This document shows positions 37,557 to 49,816 of a stretch of 64,000 bases of DNA, piece after piece. Positions within the stretch are counted from its first letter, which is position 1; each line of letters starts with the position of its first letter. A model generated the notes under the pieces. It saw nothing but the letters and a program-made list of their open reading frames with translations. It did no database searches and was not told the origin of the DNA. Made by a program: the position numbers and the translations under genes. Source of the stretch: Tipula vernalis (Eukaryota; Arthropoda; Insecta; Diptera; Tipulidae); NCBI GenBank assembly GCA_958295665.1, contig OY282558.1:69428789-69492788 (forward strand), given 5' to 3'.

Positions 37557-38641
37557 GATGTTCAAGCGAGTGATGAATGACGAAAGGGTCTCTGATGCTG
37601 GTAGAGAGGTGATTTCGCCAATGACTAACAGGAATGTGATAAATTCTACGCAATTGATTGGTAATGCTCTTGAATAGGAGTTGAGACAAAAGGATGAAAT
37701 CATTGAAAATCTGCGACGTGGAAATGAGATCATGAAGACCCGTACTACAGGTTTGGGTGTAACGTTTAGAGATCAACAACAACAATAACATCAACAACAA
37801 CAACAACAATCAACCACTTTTCTTGGGTCAAAGGCCTATTTACCACCAATTTTACCTGGTCCAAGTAGTTATCAGCCACACTCGACAAATTCAATTTACC
37901 AAATGCGTGCACCAGTTTCTCCGGTATTCATGTTCAAGGATTTTGAAGAATGGATGTCAACATTTAGTGGTAATGATGAATATTCTGTGGATAAATGGAT
38001 TGAAGATGTGAACGAGTTTGCTATGTGTCTTGGGTGGACTGATCTACAAAAGTTCATTTATGGTAAAAGATTGTTGTCTGGATCAGCAAGACAGAGCTTA
38101 AGGATGGGTCAGAAAATTGATTCTTGGATTACATTGACCAGATTTTTAAGTTAGCAAAAGACGAATGAGGCCTTAATCCATAAACGAATGCAGGAAAGGA
38201 AGAAGAAGAATGGAGAATCGTGTCGTAGCTGTTTAATAACTATGCGTGAAATCGGAGCTACTGGTGACTTATCGGATGGTGCTATTATCCAGCACTGTAT
38301 TGATGGGTTAGTTGACTTTGAACCAAACAAGTCAATTTTGTATGGTGCTACTGATATGCAGGAGTTTAAGTTGAAGTTAGAACTTTATGAGACGATAAAG
38401 AAGAAAACTGTGCAACCGAAAGTTGAAAACAAACCTTCGAGTTCTGGTGCGAATACAAATGCAAATTTTTCATATATATAGATGCTATAAATGTGGTACA
38501 ATTGGTCATAATGAAAAAGATTGTCCCAACAAAAAGGATGGTCGTAAATGTTTCAAGTGTGAGAAGTTTGGTCATACTTCAAAGGAATGTAGATGCAGTG
38601 GTGATGTTGGTAAAAATATGGCTATTACCGCCCGCCGATGA
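37557..38641 (+). pseudogene. gypsy gag with two CCHC knuckles, broken
   Basis: Gag would form the particle and bind RNA. One frame is readable from about 37,557 to 38,481 with in-frame stops near 37,676, 37,786 and 38,152. A poly-Gln stretch encoded by CAA repeats lies at about 37,770-37,810. A capsid-like part follows (KDFEEWMSTFSGNDEYSVDKW, continuing through DGLVDFEPNKSILYG). After a frameshift near 38,478 come two zinc knuckles, CYKCGTIGHNEKDC and CFKCEKFGHTSKEC, both with full C-x2-C-x4-H-x4-C spacing. The 5' end of the element is absent, so the true start is unknown. Confidence 0.8.
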
Positions 38642-39776
38642 AGGAGATGATAAACACGTTTTATGTAATTTGTCTACATTAAAAGACGTGAAAAAAATCC
38701 AGTTAAGTGGTGTTGATATGTTTGCTCTTGTTGATAGTGGAAGTGATATAAATATCATTGCTCTAAATAAATACAAGGTAATTGGTTCACCAAACTTTTC
38801 CAATATTGCTTTGTCATTCACAGCAGCTGGACCTCAAAAAGTTAAAACAATTGGAAGATGTCAAACAAAGGTTGCAATTGATGGTGAAGATTATGACTTT
38901 CGCCATTAGAATTGGAAGTAGTGAAACATCAGATTAATTATTGGCTTGAGGAAGGTATTATACGACTGTCTACTTATGCAAGTCCGGTGGTGCTAGCAAA
39001 TAAGAAGGATGGTTCCAAGCGACTGTGTGTTGATTACCGTCGGTTGAACGATGTTGTTGTTAAAGATCGGTTTCCACTCCCCCTCATTGAAGATGAAATT
39101 GATAAGCTGCAGGGTGCCAAATATTTCACAACACTTGATTTGCGTAATGGATTTTTCCATGTAGCCGTAGCAGAAGAATCTCGTAAGTAGATACACTGCG
39201 TTTGTGACGCCGTTTGGCCTGTACGAGTTTTTACGATGTCCTTTTGGGTTATGCAATTACCCTGCTGTTTTCATGAGGTACATCTTGAACATTTTTCGAG
39301 GTTAGATAGTGAAAAATATGTCTGCACATATTTAGATGATTTAGTTATTCCAGCTAAAGACGTTGATGAAGTTCTAATAAAGTTGAAAGTGGTTTTGAAG
39401 GTTGCGGAAGAAAACGGCTTGCAAATCAAATGGTCGAAGTGTCAGTTCCTTCGAGAGTCGGTAGAATATTTGGAGTATCGGATAAGTCAAGGATGCATTA
39501 GACCCTCTGAAGAGAAAACCGAAGCCATTCGAAAATTTTCAGTTCCAACGAATATCAAGAAAGTTCAAAGTTTCCTGGGTCTAACTGGATATTTTCGGAA
39601 GTTTGTTGAAGGATATTTAATTATTGCGCGATCTTTGACCAACTTATTGAAAAAGGATGTTGTGTTTAAGTTTGGTAAGGATGAAATGATGACTTGCGAA
39701 AAATTGAAGAAGGTATTATGTGATACGCCTGTGTTGAGATTGAATTCTATGGAAGCTGAGACTGAATTACACACCG
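38642..39776 (+). pseudogene. gypsy protease and reverse transcriptase, broken
   Basis: The protease active site LVDSGSDINII is near 38,727-38,760. About 50 codons later a stop at 38,907-38,909 is followed directly by RT text (EVVKHQINYWLEEGII), so the usual linker is deleted. The RT palm shows LCVDYRRLND, YFTTLDLRNGFFHV (motif A Asp present) and YLDDL (about 39,329-39,343). Frameshifts lie near 39,189 and 39,260-39,290; the FGLxNxP region is damaged by the second. The thumb/connection (FLGLTGYFRKFV) is readable. RNase H is cut to its first residues (HTD), where the sequence jumps into the integrase at about 39,777. Confidence 0.85.
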
Positions 39777-40925
39777 ACCAAGGACATTTTTCCACGAAGA
39801 AGACCGAAGAATTGGTGACGAGGCAATTTTATATAACTAAACTAGCACCAAAGATCTCTACTAGTTTAAAGAATTGCATTCCGTGCATAATGGCTGAGCA
39901 AAAGATGGGACGTCAAGAGGGTTTTCTTCATCCGATACCAAAGGGTGATTTACCATTAGTCACCTACCACGTTGATCATTTGGGAAGTTTAACTGCAACA
40001 AAAAAACAGTACCGCTACATATTTGGTGTTATTGATGACTTTTCTAAGTTTTTGTGGCACTATCCAACGAAAACAATGAACGCAAAAGAAGTCATACAGA
40101 AGCTTCAAGCCCAGAAGACTATATTTGGCAATCCGAAGAACATAATAGCTGACCGAGGTGGTGTGTTTCGTTCTGATGAGTTCAAAAGATATTGTGGTGA
40201 TGAAAACATCAATCTAATGTTGATAACAGCTGGTGTACCGACTGGCAATGGACAAGTGGAACGTGAATTTCGTGTTGTGATCCCTGCATTAACCAAACTA
40301 ACGATGGATGACCCTGAATCTTGGTTCAAATATACAAGCAAGCTGCAGAGATTCATAAACAATAGCTATCAACGTAGTATTGGTATGACTCCATTTGAGC
40401 TACTCGTTGGGGTAAAGATGCGTCTTCCGGAAGATGTTAAAATTTTGGAAGATATTGAAGAAGAAATAGCCAGTATTTTTGTTTAAGATCGACAGATTCT
40501 AAGAGATGAGGCCAAGAGAAACATCCAGTCAGTGCAAGATGAGAATCGCCGTACCTACAACAGAAAACGAAAGAAAGCTCGGACATATGAAAAGGGGGAA
40601 ATAGTTCTCAAAAAAGGACGCAGTTTAGAGGAGGCAATAAACTTCAGTCGAAGTACGTTGGCCCGTATGAGATCATAAAGGTGAAGGATAACGAGAGATT
40701 TGATGTCATGGGCAAACTGAAGGCCCTATTTTAACGTCAACTTGTGCTGCTTACATGAAGCCATTTTACACTGCCATGTCTGATGATAGTGATGACTGTG
40801 AAGAGGCTACAGTCCTTAATGATGCTGCTACTATGTCAAATAACGATGGGGCCAATATTGATGACGTTGGAAATGCTAATCCCGATTTTGAAAAAGAATT
40901 CTCAAGTGGCGCGTCTGGGTTTGCT
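39777..40925 (+). pseudogene. gypsy integrase with GPY/F module, broken
   Basis: The open frame continues from RT without a stop. The N-terminal zinc region is partly kept (GHFSTKKTEELV, NCIPCIM). The catalytic triad is in place: Asp in YHVDHLG (about 39,970), Asp in IIADRGGVF (about 40,150) and Glu in GNGQVERE (about 40,260). An in-frame TAA at 40,484-40,486 interrupts the sequence before a basic stretch (RTYNRKRKKARTYEKGE). After a shift, a GPY/F-like VGPYEIIKV is seen at about 40,655-40,682. The acidic tail (SDDSDDCEEA) from about 40,755 runs into the (TA)n tract at 40,933. Confidence 0.85.
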
Positions 40926-40929
40926 TTCC

Positions 40930-40932
<3 letters not shown>

Positions 40933-41007
<75 letters not shown>
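40933..41007. repeat. (TA)n microsatellite, 75 bp
   Basis: Pure AT dinucleotides between 'cctac' and 'cccgg'. It interrupts the C-terminal tail reading frame of the gypsy element; the tyrosine/isoleucine string it encodes is not protein. Confidence 0.95.
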
Positions 41008-41009
<2 letters not shown>

Positions 41010-41139
41010 CGGAAAACAATTTACAATTTTAGTAATGTAAAATTACCGATGGTGACTGAAGGACCATGTGGTGTTTGGTCGGACAATCGTTTCCTCAAGT
41101 ACAATAGAATAACCACGATTTGTCAGACCTTGGGCGGTG

Positions 41140-41530
41140 CTTATTGACTGAACGAAGACCGATCAGTTACTTAGCGGTTTTTTGTCAATCTAATGATAAA
41201 TACAAGTCGGACCTCGGCCTATGCGACCTAAATGCTAGACACAATTCAGAATCTGTTCGATGTTTGTTGACTATATGAAGACCGATGTCAGTCAAATATT
41301 AGGCACAAATCAGTCATCGGCCGGTGCTTTTTGACTGCATTAAGATCGATCTGTTATTTAGCGGTTTTTTGTCTCTCAAATGTTAGACACAATTCAGACT
41401 CTTTGCAATGTTTGTTGACTGTACGAAGACCGATTGGTTGTTTAGCGGTTTCTTGTCTGTTAAATGCTAGGAACAATTCAGACTTTGTGCGATATTTGTT
41501 GACTGGAGGGAGACCGATCGGTTATTTTGC
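41140..41530 (+). repeat. 84-bp minisatellite, about 4.5 copies
   Basis: Units start at 'ttgactg...gaagaccgatcgg' and contain 'ttagcggttttttgtc' and 'gacacaattcagac'. Starts are at 41,144, 41,267, 41,331, 41,415 and 41,499; the last three are exactly 84 bp apart, while the earlier ones are disturbed by indels. It lies just after the gypsy tail and (TA)n tract and could be part of that element's 3' region. Confidence 0.85.
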
Positions 41531-41997
41531 CATATTCACGACAGAGGTTCCATATTCGGAGCCAATATAATGGTATAAAAAGTAGGATCTTACCCTGATA
41601 TTGTGTTCTCCGATCAACGGATGATGGTGGACAATTTAACTAGTGTAAAATTGGTATGTATTGGCACAACAGATTAACCGAAATTACAATTATTTATTAG
41701 ACTGTGATTTCACTTCATCCAACCACCTTCAAAAGTATTGAAGTATCACATAAATGAAAATTATACTTCTATATCTTTTGGAAATATTATTTATTTTACA
41801 TATTGAATTTTTGTTGGTAAAATTATAAAATTCAGTGGGCCGGGCCTACTGTGTATTCCGATCTGAAAGTTTCAACTTATGTGAACAAAACAAAAATTAA
41901 AATAATAATGTACCTATACGGAATTTCTGAATTCAGGAAAAATAACTTTCAGTTCGGGCAGTAGGTATGCCTATTATATTAAACATATTACATAATT
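41531..41997. other. unassigned spacer
   Basis: No coding capacity. 'cagtgggccgggcctactgtg' from about 41,829 looks like a transposon terminus, but I found no matching inverted copy to the right of the CACTA-like genes. I cannot say where that transposon ends. Confidence 0.4.
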
Positions 41998-43432
41998 TTA
42001 TCTTATTTGCTTTAATTTTTTTTGTCTGAAATTGGCTCTTTTTAAAAATTCTTGCACACTGCACTTGACTGCGTCAAATGCTACAGCATTCTCATCATTT
42101 AAATAGTTAAACGTATTTCTCAGTAACTCCAAAATATTCAACTGTTCTGCAAACACTAATTTGTTTATATCTGGTGAAAAATTAAAAAAATTTGTCAAAG
42201 ATTGTAATAAAATTGTAAGTATAATGCATGTTTACATTTTGAGAATGATGTTTGCCCCGACCATGTGTATTTTGTGATCAAATCATATGAAAAAAGATGT
42301 TCAAAAACGCTTTTAATTGTTTTATTTAAAGTTTTTGATTTGAACTTATACATATAAATAAACAGTCTGAAATTAAATAAAATTTTTAATTATTATGTGT
42401 AAAAGATTCAAAACTTTTCGTATTACCATTTGATCCATATAATTTTTCACGGATAATTTGCCGTTTAATTTTATTAAATTTTCTATATTATTTATTGGAA
42501 GAAGTGGTTTAATAAAATTCTGGTCTTGGATTATTGGTGTTTGGGTTTGTTTCGGCAACGATTTAACGATGAGTTGTAGGCATTCCATAATGCTCGCCTG
42601 ATTTTCCATAATTTTTTTTTGATTATCGATCAATGTATTAGTATCCGATTGAATTTCTTTTATTGAACTTCTATTTTTTCTTATTTTTTCCTGTAAGTCT
42701 CTAATTTTTTTTATTGTTTTTTCCAATTTAACGTTGATATTTGAGATTTTCGTATTGCCAGCTGATATATAATTTTCATTGAGACATTCATTTTGGAAAT
42801 TGTCATACACTGTTGCAGCAGGAAATGAATTGTGTATATTTTCATTATTAGTGTGTGCATCATTTACATATTCAATGAAACAGTGTGCCCTAAAGACTGG
42901 AGTGCCCTCGTTTTGGATGTTATGGTCTGCTGTTAATGAAAATGTGTCTTGTCTATTATGCGTAATGAGTTCTGCTATATGAGTGTTTTCCTTTATGGGT
43001 GTCGCATGGTTGAATGGTGTTAAAGGTGGGAGTAGAGGTGGAAGTTCTTCAATTGCTAAAATTTCTATGTTTGTGGAATTATTTTCCTTATTGGCGTTTT
43101 CACCAACTGTTGGTGGTTCGTCGAACTGATTATTAAAATTTTTTGCGAAAAAAATTTTTTTTTGGATTAAATGCTGCATACTCTTCGCATTCCGAGTTGG
43201 AAAAATTAGAAAAATATAATTCTTTAGCTTTGGCTTCGCTAAAATTCGGAATATTTCCTTTTAAAATTTTGCAAGCAAACTTCGTCCAATCCTCGCTTTG
43301 ATTTGATTGTTTTTTTATGGCCTTTCTGTAATTTGTCGGCCATGCAACTTTACCGCCCTCAATCCATTTTGAGCATACGACAGAAACCTCTTTAACCCCT
43401 TCTTCATTTACAGTTTCAACGACAGAAAACAT
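41998..43432 (-). pseudogene. accessory protein of CACTA-like element (DUF4806-like), broken
   Basis: The first part (43,432-43,133) begins MFSVVETVNEEGVKEVSVV and has SKWIEGGKVAWPTNY. This matches the N-terminal pattern (sequence followed by a W-containing 'WP' motif) of proteins that accompany animal CACTA-like transposases. A frameshift in a poly-T/A run near 43,150 leads to 43,179-42,373, with a long coiled-coil-like stretch (NVKLEKTIKKIRDLQEKIRK) at about 42,640-42,740 and a KLNGKLSVKNYMD segment at its end. After a gap, 42,198-41,998 holds VKCSVQEFLKRANFRQKK, like the C-terminal part of DUF4806 proteins. The gap may be an intron or a decayed stretch. Family assignment is from memory of pattern and is tentative; the molecular function is unknown. 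Confidence 0.5.
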
Positions 43433-43505
43433 TATTTAGCTAAAAGAAATGAAAGAAAAGAAAAGAATTAAAAAAATAATCAAATAACCTTATAATACTT
43501 ATACT

Positions 43506-45545
43506 TTATTGTAAAAAATGTAATATTGGAAAGAAAACGTAAAAGTTGTTCATTGCGAATAATTTAATTTTTATATCATCCACTCTCCATCTTTTCATTA
43601 CTTCTCCGGTAGTTGTAACAGTTTTATATATATCAAATTTACTGGACGCAACTGGTAACTCATAGAAATTCTGTAGCTCCGTAATTGATTTACCGCACAG
43701 AAACGTTGTTCCATTAAATCTTTCTGCATATTCAAATCTGACAATTTCATTCGATTTTGTAAAAAGCCATCTATTTCTTTCACTGTTATCAATTTCAGTT
43801 TCTTCTAAAATAATTTTGTGATATACTATTTTGCGGTTTATTATTTTTCTACTTTTACAAATTGGGTATATCTCATTTGATTTATCATTTTGATGGAATT
43901 CAACATTGTTTAGTTCAGCAATTCTATTACATAATTGTTCAAGGGGTTGATTCGGTTTTCTTAGCAAGCATTTTATTTTATACATAAAGCTTTCAAAAGG
44001 AAAAGCTGAAAAACAGTCGAAGTGGCCAAATTCTTTAACGTCTTCCGACAAGTGAAACAAACAGTGCATATTGTAGGTTAAATGGTGTTTTCCATAAAGC
44101 AGGCTCACTCCTTGGATAAAATGTTTGAAAATTTCATTTGCCAGGTTTACTTTATGTTTATAGAGTTCCAGATGGCATAAAATTAAAACTCCGACATGTA
44201 AAAATAAGAAGTTATTGTATTTATCTGGTGACAAAATATCCTTTAGTGCAAATGGTCCCGCATATAATAAAAAAGTCCTAAACTCTGTGGCTTTGAAATA
44301 CCCTAACTCCGATAATGGTCTTATTCTTCTTTGAAAATCAGATGGTTGAGTCTTCGAAATATTACTCATTTTATTTGATATAGCATTGACGCGTGCGGTG
44401 TTTAACAAAGTTTTTGGATCGCCAGAAACCCACATTTGCAGCCACTTCCTCATTGTTCCTAAACAAACTAGATGCATATATTCAACGGAAACTGTTTTAT
44501 CATATTAATCGGAAGTTCCTCTAGTATTGAATCAGTCTTGTGGTGTTCTATATTTCTTCTTATTCGAAAGGATTCATCACTTCTCATTTGTGCAAGACTA
44601 TCGACCGGAAACGACACTCTATTTTTTATAAATTCCCCTTCGACTTCACATTTAAGACATGCAAAATAACCTGTGTGCGATTTGGTTCCCAGAATACTGG
44701 AACGCGCGGGAGCATCGCATATAAAAGATCTAATTTTTACGTTAACTTTCCTGTTGTCACTTAAATACCCATCCGATAGAAGAGTTTTGAGTTCATTCAC
44801 CATTGGCCTCAGATATTGGTTAAAATCATTTGGCTTATTATAGCCATGATACACACCAACTACGAATATTTTACTAGTTTTAAAATTCCAAGCTTTTGCT
44901 AATATTGGCCAGAAGCAACTTTGGTTACTTTTTGTTATCGGTACTCCATCAATGTTAATATCTAAAATAATTTCCGTTGAATTAGCAGTACGTAAAAGCG
45001 TGTCAAATGCACTTGCAAATCCAATATGCACATATTTGCCTGGGGGACAATCTAAAACAACTCTAGTTGAAGGAGTTTTTAAAGAGTCCTGCTATCAACT
45101 GGCACGCAAAATCCCATTGATTTTTTTAAAAAGTCTAAAAGCTCATTTAAAGCATTTACTTTTATATTGTACTTCACAGACCAAGCTCGTAAGAATTCTA
45201 AAATTGTTGGTACCTTATTTGTGACATCTTCATCTTCTTCCAAATCCGATAACGTGGCTTGATCATTTTCAAAATCTTCATGGTTTTTATTGGAAAATTG
45301 CCTAAATTGCACTCTGTTTTTTTCTGAATAATTTCGCTATGAGATGAGTGAGCATATTCTGTACTATTAACTATCGATATCCGATTATGTGAATTATTGT
45401 CTTTGCATGGCTTTGAATTATTAATTCGTTTCAAAGCACAAAGACGTCTTTTAACGGATTGTGTTGATAGATGTTGCAGCATTTTATACTTAGGCATTAT
45501 AATGCTAGTAATAAAAAATATTTGCATATAAATAATTAGAAACAA
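43506..45545 (-). pseudogene. CACTA/EnSpm-like transposase (Transposase_21 type), broken
   Basis: Such enzymes cut and rejoin the element's ends. Reading order on the minus strand: 45,545-45,198 (N-terminus; MPKYKMLQHLSTQSVKRRL), 45,312-45,079 (acidic segment, then FLRAWSVKYNIKVNALNELL), 45,080-44,468 (DINIDGVPITKSN, CFWPILAKAWN, the Transposase_21-like FICDAPARSSILG, and YFACLKCEVEG) and 44,477-43,506 (MHLVCLGTMRKWL; HLTYNMHCLFHLSEDV). The joins near 45,080 and 44,470 each look like a single-base indel, the first in a T run, and another lies near 45,300. So it was one protein of roughly 650-700 residues. No long intron is needed. The downstream accessory gene has the same orientation. Confidence 0.75.
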
Positions 45546-47690
<2,145 letters not shown>

Positions 47691-48805
47691 CAATAACATT
47701 ATTAAATTCCACAGTAGGAATCCCTGGAATTCTTGCTTAGTTAATGAAAATGAAATCCAATTCCATTTTGAAGTTCTTGCGTTCAACACCAGGGTTTCCA
47801 CATCGCGTTTTTAGCGCTATAGGTTAGACTTTGTAAAATTTACTATGTTTAGAATTTATATTTAATATTTGTTACATAGACCAAATGTAAGAAAACCCAC
47901 ATGCCAATATTTTATCGGCAATATCAAAAACATCAAAAACAGGTCCAATAGCAGACCTGTATTGCTAATCCGAACAAGCATTTTGAATGGGCGCTAAAAT
48001 GTAAATGCAAAGGTAGTTAAAGTCTTGAGTCAATTTCAAAATCACATAGTTGATTGTTGACTACGATGGTGATTCAAGTCAAATTGAGATAGTTTTCGAA
48101 TTTTAGAAGGCCAACATTTCAGAAGTAACAACTTTTATTTTCTATTATTTATAATAATTGGGTTAATTGTTAACCATAATTTGTCCTAAACTGTCATATA
48201 TTTTTTCCCCCATACAAACAGTCTTACTAAACAGTAGTATTCTTTACACTATAATCTTGACCCACATACTAAACAAGTAGTAAAAGAAAATAAAGAATCT
48301 TCCTCAATAAACGTATACCACTCGCAAATTATAAATAACTCGTAAATTAAATACAAAAAACAAAAAACGTTTTATGCCATCCGGATGGCATGCTACGACA
48401 GTAAACAGATATTCAACCCCCCATACATCTCTATAAATGAAACAATCATCATCTGTACATGATGGATGAATTTATTTTCCTCAAAGGGGAGAACTTTAGA
48501 AACCGTTCAAGTGGAATAATATACAGATAATTTATATGCTGAAACCATTCAAATTCTAACAGAGAAAGATGAGATGTTGTTAAATCGTGTTTTCATGACA
48601 CGTAAGTGTATAGTTGCGGGGATTATAAAATGGAAAAAATTTTAAGATTTTGTCAATTTTTCATTGAGATGAAAATCAATTTTTTTCCCCCTCAAATTTC
48701 AACCTTTTCTGCAGGTACGAGTACATACATATGTTCTACATACATAATAAAGATAAAACGCTGCTGTATAGTAAATAATTGTTACAATGAACTGTAGTTA
48801 AGCGC
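47691..48805. other. unassigned spacer upstream of the errantivirus
   Basis: No gene seen. If the errantivirus had a full 5' LTR it should lie here, but nothing in this stretch matches the sequence after 54,949. The short open frame at 48,606-48,797 is not recognisable. Confidence 0.5.
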
Positions 48806-48854
48806 GAGTTACATTCCGAGAAATGGAATCGCTAGAAATAGAAAGGAAACAATA

Positions 48855-49816
48855 ATGCAAGGCATTAAAACCACCCGATTTGATCTAAGTCCAGATCAAA
48901 TTATAAGAAACTTCAGTGAGATCCAAGCCTTTTCAGGGGAAGATACTTACAAATTAAAATCTTTCCTAAAAACCATCGTAGATACCGAAAGTCTATGCGG
49001 TAATAAGAACGAGGAACTTAAACAATATTGCTTAAGAAAGCTAATCAACACAAAAATAATTGGGAATGCCACAGGAACCATCATGGAAATACCTGAAACT
49101 CAACGCACCTGGGAAAACGTCATCAGGCAGCTAAAATTGAGATACAGACCTAAAAACACCTAAAAACACCATCAGTTACTCTACAATGCAAAGGAAATCA
49201 AGGTATTTAATCTTAAAGATATTTTTAATAAATTAAATAAATTTAAGAGTGAGTGTAGTGAGATATGTGATTTTGACGACGAGGATAATTTCACATATTA
49301 TTCAATAGATAGGGAATTAGTGCAAATATTAAAATCAAAAATAATTCCTCTAGTTCAATTACTACTATAGATTCAACGAAATCGTTATTCGAATTAGACA
49401 ATATTCTTTGTAAATCGGAAATATACTTGTCAGAGGATATAATTAAATCCGAATTTAGAATAAATAGAAATAAAGAATTTAATTTTAAAACAAATAATAA
49501 AACATATTTTCAAAACAGAAACCCTTATAGGAACAACAATATTAGCGGTGTTTATAACCAGGAATTTAAAAATAGTAATAATAATAGCTATAATTATAAT
49601 AACAATAGGTCAGGACAGTTTAGAACACAAGATCACAGAAATAACGGATATAATTCAGGACAGTTTAGGCGACAATTTAATGACAATAGAACTGGACAAT
49701 ATAGAAACAATACTCAACAACCAGGACCAATGGAAGTCGATAATATAAATCAAGTAAATCCCTTAAATCAGGAGGTAAATTTTATAAACCCCACACCATC
49801 AACCAGCTACCGATAG
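48855..49816 (+). pseudogene. errantivirus gag, broken
   Basis: Starts with ATG at 48,855 (MQGIKTTRFDLSPDQIIRNF). The N-terminal part resembles the capsid region of gypsy-group Gag proteins (FSGEDTYKLKSFLKTI; TWENVIRQLKLRYRPK). A 10-bp tandem duplication (TAAAAACACC at 49,151-49,170) coincides with an in-frame TAA at 49,161; reading resumes in the same frame until 49,370, where a shift leads to the last part (49,372-49,816). That part is very rich in Asn, Gln, Arg and Tyr and has GQFR/GQYR repeats, an RNA-binding-like tail without CCHC knuckles, as is common in this group. Confidence 0.75.

Larger units (their letters stand above)
37542..40925 (+). mobile_element. Ty3/gypsy element, internally deleted
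   Basis: Gag, protease, RT and integrase pieces follow each other on the plus strand, but segments are missing between protease and RT and across RNase H. No LTR pair is visible: the left side joins array sequence directly just before gag, and the right side runs into a (TA)n tract within the C-terminal tail. Stops and frameshifts occur throughout. A shorter, more decayed relative lies at 2,355-3,170. Confidence 0.85.

Noticed and set aside
41829..41850. CAGTGGGCCGGGCCTACTG as a terminus of the CACTA-like element
   Set aside because: No inverted partner was found to the right of the transposase, and CACTA ends should read CACTA/TAGTG.
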